This document shows, piece by piece, positions 11,352 to 17,950 of a DNA stretch of 57,270 nucleotides (position 1 is its first letter; every line of letters starts with the position of its first letter). Made by a program: the position numbers and the translations under genes. The stretch is taken from the NCBI GenBank assembly GCA_019119045.1, contig DWXS01000091.1, positions 1 to 57,270 on the forward strand, read 5' to 3'. The notes under the pieces are model-generated. The model saw only the letters and a program-made list of their open reading frames with translations. It did no database searches and was not told the DNA's origin. The stretch is from Candidatus Mailhella merdavium. GTDB lineage: Bacteria; Desulfobacterota; Desulfovibrionia; Desulfovibrionales; Desulfovibrionaceae.

Positions 11352-12409
11352 GAGCGCACCGTCACAGGGCTTTCTGGGGCAAAGCACAATTCCACGACAT
11401 CTCCGGGGGCAAGCATTTCCACCCGGTTTCGGGAAGGAACGTCTACCCGCAGCGTCTGCCCGAGCGCCTCAACTCGATACACGATGCTGTCGCCGAGAAA
11501 CATTCTTTCGCGGACTGTCCCCTCAAAGCGGTTGATCGCATCCCCTTCTGCCGGGACAATCCAGTCCGGGCGCAGCATGATGTGCAGAGCTTTTCCCGCC
11601 TCGGCCCTTTCGGCAAGGAAGCTGAATTCCCGGCCGCCTGTCGTGGCTCTGACCATGCCGGAAGCGGCGTCGACGGCAATGCAGGAGGTTTCAAGGATAT
11701 TGCAGGAACCCATGAATTCCGCCGTGAATCGATTGGCAGGCGAAAAATAGATCGCCGCGGGGCTGGCCACCTGCTGCAAATGTCCGGCATAGAATATGGC
11801 GATTCTGTCGGAAACGGCCATGGCCTCTTCCTGATCGTGGGTCACATACACGGTGGTGATACCAAGGTTCTGCTGAATACGGCGTATTTCTTCCCGCATG
11901 GAAACGCGCAGTTTGGCGTCAAGGTTGGAAAGCGGCTCGTCCATGAGCAGCACGCGCGGCCGGATGACCAACGCTCTGGCCAGCGCAACGCGCTGCTGCT
12001 GCCCGCCGGAAAGCTGCCGAGGATAGCGCGCTTCCATACCGCCGAGCTGCACGGCCTCCAGAATGGTTGCAACACGTTCCTTCAGTTCGTGCCCCTTGAT
12101 TCCCCGTGCCTTCAGTCCATAGGCCACGTTATCCGCCACACTCAGATGCGGAAACAGAGCATAATTCTGAAATACCATGCCCGTATCCCGTTTGTGTGCC
12201 GGAAGCGACAGCACGGATTCTCCGTCAAACAGAATATCGCCTTCATCGGGATCGTTGAAACCGGCGATCATGCGCAGCAGCGTCGTCTTGCCGCAACCGC
12301 TCGGCCCGAGCAGCGTGAAGAACTCCCCGTCCCCGATGGTCAGATCCACATGGTTGACGACGACATTCCGTCCGAATTTCTTAACAATACCTTTCAATTC
12401 CACAAGCAT
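11348..12409 (-). CDS. ABC importer ATPase (FbpC/PotA-like)
   Basis: A 353-residue nucleotide-binding subunit. Walker A GPSGCGKT is at 35-42, the Q-loop in VFQNYALFPHLS near 79-90, the signature LSGGQ at 133-137 and Walker B LLMDEP at 154-159. A C-terminal TOBE-like regulatory region follows (residues ~245-350). A GGAGAG ribosome site precedes the ATG. It couples ATP hydrolysis to import by the fused permease encoded immediately downstream (4-base overlap). A hairpin in the gap before it may lower its expression relative to the receptor. Confidence 0.95.
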   Translation of the reverse strand: MLVELKGIVKKFGRNVVVNHVDLTIGDGEFFTLLGPSGCGKTTLLRMIAGFNDPDEGDILFDGESVLSLPAHKRDTGMVFQNYALFPHLSVADNVAYGLKARGIKGHELKERVATILEAVQLGGMEARYPRQLSGGQQQRVALARALVIRPRVLLMDEPLSNLDAKLRVSMREEIRRIQQNLGITTVYVTHDQEEAMAVSDRIAIFYAGHLQQVASPAAIYFSPANRFTAEFMGSCNILETSCIAVDAASGMVRATTGGREFSFLAERAEAGKALHIMLRPDWIVPAEGDAINRFEGTVRERMFLGDSIVYRVEALGQTLRVDVPSRNRVEMLAPGDVVELCFAPESPVTVRS

Positions 12410-12471
12410 GGGTTCTCTCCGGTGGCACGCGGGATGACATGACGATCTTCAGTATGCGGTCGTATGAGATC

Positions 12472-12492
12472 GGGCGCGGTTTTTCCGCGCCC
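12472..12492 (-). promoter_or_regulatory. Intercistronic hairpin between receptor and ATPase genes
   Basis: A perfect 8-bp GC stem (GGGCGCGG 12472-12479, CCGCGCCC 12485-12492) with a 5-base loop. No T-run follows on the minus strand, so it is unlikely to be a full terminator. Such hairpins after binding-protein genes commonly protect the receptor mRNA 3' end so that receptor exceeds the membrane parts. That role is inferred. Confidence 0.6.
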
Positions 12493-12517
12493 GCAGGATA
12501 TACGCCGGTATGAGGTA

Positions 12518-13516
12518 TTACTTGTTGAGTACCAGCTTCTTCCACTTGGGCAGAATGGTCTTCTGCAACGCGCTGGCTTCCGCCGGATCGAAGGACTTCA
12601 GAATATTAAGGGAGGCCGTTGCGGGCAGACCTTCAATGACCATGGCGTCGGGACGGGCAGGACGGCGATAGTATTCCTTGAAGATCATATCCTCCACTTC
12701 CTTGGAAAGAAGGTAGTCCATAAGCTGCTTTGCTTCTTCAGGATGCTTGCAGCCCTTGATCATGGCCGCCCCTTCGGGTGCGGAAATCACTCCGTCGGAA
12801 GGATAGATGAGCTTCACATCCTTGTTGCCGCCCGCGACATAGCGGAACGCGGCGTATTCCATGGTGATGCCGAGAGGAAATTCCCCTTCCGCCGTGCCCT
12901 TGTACACCAGACTGGAACTGTCCAGAATGGTGGCGTTGTTCACCAGCTTGGCCAGACCTTCATCGCCGAACATCTTGTACACGCCGTACACCTGAGCATA
13001 TGCCGTACCGGACTTTTCCGGGTTGGCCATGACAATCTTGCCCTTCCAGCGGGGATCAAGCAGCTCGGCCCAGCTCTTGGGGGCTTCCGCTTCCGGTATG
13101 AGGCTGGTATTCACCATAAATACCATGAGATGCGTGTTGGAAGCCGTCCACAGCGCATCCTTTTCCACCATGCCCGCATCAAGTGAGGCTGCTTCAGGCG
13201 ACTTGTAGGAAGCAAAGTCCGCCTTGGCATGATCCAGCACGGAAAGATCTCCGCTCCAGAACACGTCGCAAAGAGGATTCGCACGTTCCGCAGCAATACG
13301 CTTCATGGCCTCGCCCGTTCCCATGCGCACGGAAGTCAGGGTATGTCCGGTCTTTTCCTTAAAGCCCTGTGCGATGACATCCAGCAGTTCCGGCTGATTG
13401 GAGGAGTACAGCACAACTTCCCCGGCCCAGACGGAAGAAGCCGCCAGACCAAGAGCAGCAACGCCGAAAGTCAGGCTCCCCGCCATAAAAATCATTTTTT
13501 TCCAAACATTGCCCAT
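12518..13516 (-). CDS. Periplasmic substrate-binding protein of the ABC importer
   Basis: A 332-residue type II receptor with a signal peptide (MGNVWKK, hydrophobic core, cleavage probably after SVWA at residue 31). The mature start GEVVLYSSNQ, the FWSGD strand and the YPSDGVISAPEGAAMIKG segment belong to the FbpA/AfuA-like group. The adjacent Tyr-Tyr pair that holds ferric ion in FbpA is not evident (TMEYAAFRY at the comparable place), so the ligand may be a phosphonate, sugar phosphate or similar anion rather than iron. The start has GGGAGGAT 5 bases upstream. First gene of the operon. Confidence 0.92.
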   Translation of the reverse strand: MGNVWKKMIFMAGSLTFGVAALGLAASSVWAGEVVLYSSNQPELLDVIAQGFKEKTGHTLTSVRMGTGEAMKRIAAERANPLCDVFWSGDLSVLDHAKADFASYKSPEAASLDAGMVEKDALWTASNTHLMVFMVNTSLIPEAEAPKSWAELLDPRWKGKIVMANPEKSGTAYAQVYGVYKMFGDEGLAKLVNNATILDSSSLVYKGTAEGEFPLGITMEYAAFRYVAGGNKDVKLIYPSDGVISAPEGAAMIKGCKHPEEAKQLMDYLLSKEVEDMIFKEYYRRPARPDAMVIEGLPATASLNILKSFDPAEASALQKTILPKWKKLVLNK

Positions 13517-13746
13517 AACATCCTCCCATTTCTCATTTTGTAATTAATCTTTTAATTAAGTCTTTGTACTCTACCATTCTTTTTGACTTCACGAAATTTT
13601 TCATCTTGTCAAGGGACGCGCTTTTTTGCCCTTTTTACAAAAAGATGAAATTTACCAAAATCGATCCACATAAATGTAAAAATAAAAGACGGATCTGTAT
13701 GCTAATTGATGATTTGAAAAATACAAAAATAAAGTTCCCACAGATG
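13517..13746 (-). promoter_or_regulatory. AT-rich promoter region of the ABC importer operon
   Basis: This stretch is much more AT-rich than its surroundings. A perfect minus-strand TTGACA lies at 13612-13607, but no good -10 is found 16-18 bases away. A perfect inverted repeat AATTAA-N4-TTAATT (13542-13557) sits 26 bases before the receptor start and could be an operator. No Fur-box-like sequence is visible. An open frame here (13564-13785, plus) looks spurious. Confidence 0.4.
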
Positions 13747-13774
13747 AAAAAGGCTGCGCTCGAAAGCGGCAGCC
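13747..13774 (-). terminator. Minus-strand terminator with no minus-strand gene upstream of it
   Basis: The hairpin GGCTGC-GCT / AGC-(G)-GCAGCC (13752-13774, CGAA loop, one bulged G) is followed on the minus strand by TTTTT. No coding gene on that strand lies upstream for over 1 kb, so it either ends an unrecognised minus-strand RNA from the structured region 13977-14186 or shields the importer promoter. Confidence 0.6.
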
Positions 13775-13976
13775 AACAAGCATGAACCTTACAGGAACGG
13801 AACTTCGGTATAGCTTTGCCGGAGTCAGCTCTGAGACTGCCCCCTGCTCCGCTCCGGATTCCGGAAATTTGCCCCTGCCCGTTCCTCCCGAAATGTGCGC
13901 GTCATGCAGGGCCATGTTTTCCGTTGACTTCCCCGGCTCTTTCCTGTTTGATCCCCGCTGTAGTGCCCAAAACACT

Positions 13977-14186
13977 GCATACATACAGTATGCCCCAAAG
14001 ACCGGGATTTTTCTCCCGGCAGCATACGCAAAGCCAAGCGAACATCGCCTGGCGTCTTTGCGCGTATCTGCCGGGAGTGCGGCTAATACAAAACCCGCAC
14101 TGCGGGGAATATGCCCGCCGTCTGCTTTGGGGGCGGTTTTGGGCTCCCGGCATATCCATATCCGGGTATGCCCAAACAACGGGAGC
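13977..14186. other. Dense array of alternative hairpins, candidate structured RNA
   Basis: At least five overlapping inverted repeats are present. GCATAC 13977 pairs with GTATGC 13988. GTATGC 13988 can instead pair with GCATAC 14022, enclosing CCGGGA/TCCCGG (14002/14014). CTCCCGGCAG 14013-14022 pairs perfectly with CTGCCGGGAG 14068-14077, extended by ATACGC/GCGTAT and AAAG/CTTT. ATATGCC 14109 pairs with GGCATAT 14149. GCTCCCG 14143-14149 pairs with CGGGAGC 14180-14186, and the latter contains the GGGAG ribosome site of the next gene. CCCGG 14146 can alternatively pair with CCGGG 14162. Several are mutually exclusive. No known riboswitch consensus (cobalamin, TPP, SAM, glycine) was recognised. 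Confidence 0.55.
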
Positions 14187-14192
14187 TTGCAT

Positions 14193-14624
14193 ATGACCGG
14201 ATCTTCCCCCCTTTCCCCGCCCCATGACTGCGCTTCCTGCACGCAATCCTCCGCCCCGATAACGGATCTTCTTGCCCGTCTTGCTGCTTCCCTGCCTCCG
14301 GAAGACGCGCAATATCTTGCTGCACAACTGGACGAACGCCTGACGGAAGCTCAGCCGCCCCACATGAAAACGGAGGATGCCGCGCTGGCGGCCCGCGCTC
14401 TGGAACTGCGGCTGAATACCCTTCAGGAACTGTACCCTCTGCGCGCAGCGGCTCTGTATCTGCGGACGCTTATCTTTGCTCTGGCCTCATTGTTCGAGGA
14501 AGACAGACTGCACAGTCTCGACGGCACAACGCTCCGTCTCATCATCGACTGTCTGCACCGTGCGGAAGCCGTTATCGACAGCCGCTGCCTTGCCTGCCCT
14601 CTTTCTCCGGTGACGCGGCAATAA
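14193..14624 (+). CDS. Small hypothetical protein with terminal CxxC pairs
   Basis: A 143-residue protein I do not recognise. It has a CxxC near each end (Cys13/Cys16 and Cys132/Cys135) and a mostly helical, Leu- and Ala-rich middle, so the four cysteines could bind a metal or cluster together. No signal peptide or membrane segment. The frame is open upstream to 13782, but the ATG at 14193 is chosen because GGGAG lies 7 bases before it and because the upstream DNA is filled with inverted repeats. That GGGAG lies in the 3' arm of a 7-bp hairpin, so translation may be structure-controlled. Confidence 0.6.
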   Translation: MTGSSPLSPPHDCASCTQSSAPITDLLARLAASLPPEDAQYLAAQLDERLTEAQPPHMKTEDAALAARALELRLNTLQELYPLRAAALYLRTLIFALASLFEEDRLHSLDGTTLRLIIDCLHRAEAVIDSRCLACPLSPVTRQ

Positions 14625-15046
14625 TGTCCCGTATGCTAGGCGGCGTTCCCTTCTTTCCTGAAGCTCCGCGTTCCGGACATTCTGCGAAGTGCAGCAGCTC
14701 CGAATACCTGAACTCGTTCTTCCTTAAAAGAAGTCTTTTTCAGACTGTCCGCACGGGAGCAGTTGTACCCGTCTAAGCGTTTTGCTCTTGAACATATCTG
14801 TTCGCCCAGGCCCCATGTTCCAGCTTGCAGCGTTCACGTCTCCGTCGGAGCCTGCATCCTTGCGCGGCTACAGGCACGGCCCTGCAAGCCGCCCGTCGGG
14901 TGTCTGCACCGCAACAGATTCCCTGTGGCGATCCGGCCTCACGGAGCAGCCTCATTTCTCTTACCCCCGGAGCATACTCGAAAATTTCAGACGAAGCCGT
15001 GCGCAGGCGTATCCGGGGCTGACGCAGTGCGCCCCGTGTGCGGAAT
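14625..15046. other. Non-coding stretch with a REP-like hairpin
   Basis: No convincing gene is seen in this 420-base gap between convergent units. The only marked structure is an inverted repeat at 14965-15018: CCCCGG pairs with CCGGGG and ATAC with GTAT, with an AGC bulge. It shares the pattern CCCGG..AGCATAC...GCGTAT..CCGGG with the hairpin at 14013-14077. Confidence 0.5.
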
Positions 15047-15085
15047 GAAAAGAGGCCCCGTCTTCCTTTAGGAAGGGCGGGGCCT
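15047..15085 (-). terminator. Intrinsic terminator of gcvH
   Basis: The hairpin AGGCCCCG/CGGGGCCT extended by CTTCC/GGAAG (15053-15085, TTTA loop) is followed on the minus strand by TCTTTTC. It lies about 40 bases past the gcvH stop. Confidence 0.75.
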
Positions 15086-15123
15086 GATTCATTGCCCGTC
15101 GCGGGCCTTAAGCTGTCTGCTGC

Positions 15124-15522
15124 TTACTTCGCCAGAACGGCCTTATAGGCGTCGGCGTCAAGCAGCGCGTCGATATCGGCGGGATTGGCGGGCTTGATGC
15201 GGATCAGCCAGGCCTTATCGTAGCAGCCTATGTTGAGCAGCGTAGGCGTACCGTCAAGATCTCCGTTCACGGCGGTCACTTCGCCGGTAACGGGCATGAA
15301 CAGCTTGTTGACGGATTTGATGGATTCCACTTCCCCAAAGGGGTCTCCTGCGGAGAAGCTGTCTCCTTCGGAGGGAAGATCCACATAGACGACTTCCCCG
15401 AGCTGATCCTGAGCAAAATCGCTGATGCCGACAACGGCTTCTTCTCCGTCTTTCTTAATCCACACATGTTCGTCGGTGTAACGCAGATCGGTGGGCAGAA
15501 TGATATCGGACAGGGCTTTCAT
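15124..15522 (-). CDS. gcvH: Glycine cleavage system H protein
   Basis: A 132-residue lipoyl carrier that shuttles the aminomethyl group between the P, T and L proteins in the cytoplasm. The HVWIKK opening, the GDPFGEVESIKSVNKLF lipoyl hairpin with the modified Lys69, and the C-terminal CYDKAWLIRIKP match the family in order and length. AAGGAG precedes the ATG. It lies 136 bases downstream of lpd (L protein) on the same strand; no gcvP or gcvT gene is nearby. In such anaerobes the system may run in either the glycine-oxidising or glycine-forming direction. Confidence 0.97.
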   Translation of the reverse strand: MKALSDIILPTDLRYTDEHVWIKKDGEEAVVGISDFAQDQLGEVVYVDLPSEGDSFSAGDPFGEVESIKSVNKLFMPVTGEVTAVNGDLDGTPTLLNIGCYDKAWLIRIKPANPADIDALLDADAYKAVLAK

Positions 15523-15573
15523 GGAAAACTCCTTGGAAGATGTTCAGTTGTTTAGCGCATGTTTTCCTGCATA

Positions 15574-15650
15574 AAAAGGACGGGGATGCTCACAGCCCCG
15601 AGCCTTTCCCCCTCCGCACCGAGATTAGCTCCGGCAGAACGGGAAAGGCT
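15574..15650 (-). promoter_or_regulatory. Two intercistronic hairpins between lpd and gcvH
   Basis: Reading the minus strand, first comes a perfect 10-bp inverted repeat (AGCCTTTCCC 15601-15610, GGGAAAGGCT 15641-15650) with a 30-base loop. Then follows CGGGG/CCCCG (15581-15585, 15596-15600) with CC-spaced TTTTT after it (15577-15573). The second looks like a weak terminator, so gcvH may be partly uncoupled from lpd. Confidence 0.5.
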
Positions 15651-15658
15651 GTACGATC

Positions 15659-17083
15659 TTAGAACATATGGGCGGCTTCAAACACGCCTTCCGCCAATGT
15701 AGGATGGGCGTGAATGGTGTGGGCAATATCCTGAACGGAGGCCCCAAGTTGCAGGGCAAGCGTCGCTTCGGCGATGAGATCCGTGGCATGGGCTCCGGCC
15801 AGATGCGCGCCGAGCAGTTTGCCGCTGGCCTTGTCCGCCACCAGCTTGAAGACGCCGGGGAGCTGCCCCATGGCCTGAGCCTTACCCAGTTCACGGAACT
15901 GGAAGGAGGAAACAGCCACGTCAAAGCCCTTTTCCTTTGCCTGCTCTTCCGTGAGGCCTACGTCCGCCACTTCGGGCGAAGCGAAAATACCGGAAGGAAC
16001 GACGTCATATTTTGCCGCTTCATGAGCGCCGAGGCAGTTCTTTACGGCAACAAAGGCTTCCGCTACGGCCATATGTGCCAGCATGATACGGGCAGGGCCG
16101 AGAATATCCCCGATGGCGTATATGCCGGGCACGCTGGTTTCCAGCTCATCATTGACAGTAATGTATCCGCGCTTGTCCGTAGCAATACCGGCTTCGGCAA
16201 GCCCCAGCCCTTCCGTATTGGGCACGCGTCCCACGGTAACAAAAATGGCTTCCGCCTCCAGCGCAGCTTCCTTTCTGGCCGATGCGGGAATGGCTTCTTC
16301 CGGCAGGAAGGGGGAAGGCCCGAGATGCGCGATTACCTTGCCGTCACGGATTTCCGTCGAATTGACTGTGCGGCACAGTTCCGCAGTAATGCCGGCCTTC
16401 TTCATCTCGCGCTGGATCAGCGCGCTCATGTCCTTATCCACGCTGGGTACGGGCAGGATGCGCGTCTGACCTTCCACAACCGTAACCTTGCTTCCGAAGG
16501 CGCGGTAAATGAAGGCAAGCTCCGTCCCGATGACGCCCCCGCCCACGATGATTACGCTGGAAGGCACATGATCGAGTTCAAGAGCGTCGTCGCTGTTGAG
16601 AATATACTTATGATCCACGGGCAGGGAGGGCAGATTCAGCGTGGATGAGCCGGTGGCGATGATCACCTTGTCCCCGGCGATGTCTTCCACGCTTCCATCC
16701 GCTCCGGTCACCCGGACGAGGGAAGAGCTGACAACCTGGCCGCGCCCCATGACAACCCTGACCTTGAGTTTTGCACAGGTTTTTTCCAGCCCGCCGCGCA
16801 GCGTTTCGCTCACGCGACGCTTGCGCGCCACAATGGCGGGCATGTCGGCTTTCAGTTCACAGGTTCCGGCCAGGCCGAACTCCGCCGCGCGGTGTGCGGT
16901 TTCCAGAGCCTCTGCCGAAGCCTTCAGCGTCTTGGTTGGAATGCAGCCGCAGTTGAGACAGGTGCCGCCCAGCCATGTGGATTCCACCAGGGTTACTTCC
17001 ACCCCGGCCTTCGCAGCCTCGAACGCGGCGGTATATCCGCCGGGCCCGGCGCCGATGATGGTCATGCGCATAGGCATCTTCAT
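15659..17083 (-). CDS. lpdA: Dihydrolipoamide dehydrogenase (L protein / E3)
   Basis: A 474-residue FAD flavoprotein that reoxidises dihydrolipoyl groups with NAD+. The FAD-binding GAGPGG (11-16) is followed by the redox-active GGTCLNCGCIPTK, with Cys42 and Cys47 as the disulfide pair. The NAD-binding GGGVIG comes mid-protein, and the C-terminal HAHPTLAE supplies the His-Glu of the partner active site. An extra Cys45 sits between the two redox cysteines, where most E3 enzymes have Val. AGAGGAA precedes the ATG at 17083; starts 2 or 4 codons inward are possible. Neighbouring gcvH suggests a role with the glycine cleavage system. Confidence 0.96.
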   Translation of the reverse strand: MKMPMRMTIIGAGPGGYTAAFEAAKAGVEVTLVESTWLGGTCLNCGCIPTKTLKASAEALETAHRAAEFGLAGTCELKADMPAIVARKRRVSETLRGGLEKTCAKLKVRVVMGRGQVVSSSLVRVTGADGSVEDIAGDKVIIATGSSTLNLPSLPVDHKYILNSDDALELDHVPSSVIIVGGGVIGTELAFIYRAFGSKVTVVEGQTRILPVPSVDKDMSALIQREMKKAGITAELCRTVNSTEIRDGKVIAHLGPSPFLPEEAIPASARKEAALEAEAIFVTVGRVPNTEGLGLAEAGIATDKRGYITVNDELETSVPGIYAIGDILGPARIMLAHMAVAEAFVAVKNCLGAHEAAKYDVVPSGIFASPEVADVGLTEEQAKEKGFDVAVSSFQFRELGKAQAMGQLPGVFKLVADKASGKLLGAHLAGAHATDLIAEATLALQLGASVQDIAHTIHAHPTLAEGVFEAAHMF

Positions 17084-17388
17084 TTCCTCTTGTTTGGTTG
17101 AATGTCCACGATTTCCGATCCCCCCGAAGAATCGGCACCGAAACAGAACCGAACCTGAACCTTGCGCCGAAAATAGCATGCGGCACAAGAGCGCGCAATA
17201 CACGCGCCTTTTTTCACCGCACAGCCCGGCACATCTCTGGACAGCCCGGAAGCCATCCGCTATTTTTACTCACTGCCGGACACGCATTGCCTGATCCGGA
17301 AAACACGACTCTCCGTCCGACCAGCTTCGTCCTCTCATACAGGAACGCAGGGGAAGGAGAGAAGCGCAGCCATTCCAAAGGAGCCGCC
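17084..17388. promoter_or_regulatory. Divergent gap between lpd and the second CBS gene
   Basis: This 305-base region has no gene of its own; the open plus-strand frame through it lacks a ribosome site until 17389. A minus-strand candidate promoter for lpd is TTGCGC (17198-17193), 17 bases, TATTTT (17175-17170). No plus-strand promoter stands out. Confidence 0.35.
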
Positions 17389-17886
17389 ATGCTGGATCTC
17401 TTGCGTGCCTGGGACCTTGCTCAGGAAGACCTGCTCAGACTTCACCCCGATGAAGATCTTGCCTCGGCTGTCCGAAAACTTCTCGAACGGGCCGAAACAC
17501 ATCCGGGTTCCCCCTGCGGAATCGTGGAGGATGAAAACGGACGCTTTCTCGGCACGCTCTCCACGCACCGCGCTCTGCGCGCCATAGGCGGAGCCATTGA
17601 AAAAGCGGGAATTTTCGAGTCCCGCCGCCAAATCGACGTGGATCGGGCCGTTCATGCCCTCTGCCGCATGGTGGGAGGACATACGGTGCGCGAACATATG
17701 TACACCAGAGTTCTGGAAGTCGCTCCCCACACTCCGCTACCGGAAATTCTGCGTCGCTTTGCCGACAATATGGGTCACTTCGCCGTAGTGACGGAAGCCG
17801 GTCGCGCCCTGGGTCTGCTTGAGCTTGACGACGTATTCAAAACCTTTGCCGCGTCCATGCTCAGCGAAACGCCCATCAATTCCTGA
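17389..17886 (+). CDS. CBS-domain pair protein
   Basis: A 165-residue protein with two CBS-like modules (about residues 10-70 and 100-160). The first has SPCGIVEDENGRFLGTLSTHRALRA, the second VREHMYTRVLEVAPHTPLPE and HFAVVTEAGRALGLLELDDV. No catalytic domain is attached, so it is probably a nucleotide-responsive regulator. The open frame runs back to 17098, but AAAGGAG 6 bases before the ATG at 17389 fixes the start. It is monocistronic, ending in a strong terminator. Not closely similar to the other CBS protein in this window. Confidence 0.82.
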   Translation: MLDLLRAWDLAQEDLLRLHPDEDLASAVRKLLERAETHPGSPCGIVEDENGRFLGTLSTHRALRAIGGAIEKAGIFESRRQIDVDRAVHALCRMVGGHTVREHMYTRVLEVAPHTPLPEILRRFADNMGHFAVVTEAGRALGLLELDDVFKTFAASMLSETPINS

Positions 17887-17912
17887 CAGTTCTCCGCTAT
17901 TTGCCCGAGAGT

Positions 17913-17947
17913 AAGGCCCCTTTTCCAGGCTTTGGAAAAGGGGCCTT
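17913..17947 (+). terminator. Intrinsic terminator after the CBS gene
   Basis: A 14-bp perfect stem (AAGGCCCCTTTTCC 17913-17926, GGAAAAGGGGCCTT 17934-17947) with a 7-base loop is followed by CTTTC. It also lies 4 bases past the stop of the converging minus-strand gene and may end that transcript too. Confidence 0.8.
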
Positions 17948-17950
17948 CTT

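Noticed and set aside
10020..11750. 576-codon plus-strand frame opposite the ABC permease
   Set aside because: Antisense shadow with Gln/His/Arg-rich composition and no start signals.
13564..13785. 73-codon plus-strand frame in the AT-rich region before the ABC operon
   Set aside because: No Shine-Dalgarno sequence, base composition of a promoter region, and it overlaps a terminator hairpin.
13782..14192. N-terminal extension of the small CxxC protein (280-codon frame)
   Set aside because: Filled with inverted repeats, no ribosome site at 13782, whereas 14193 has GGGAG at the right spacing.
14625..15046. Cobalamin, Moco, 6S, RNase P or SRP RNA in the gap
   Set aside because: I compared both strands with the remembered conserved cores; scattered GGGAA and GGTG words occur but not in the required order.
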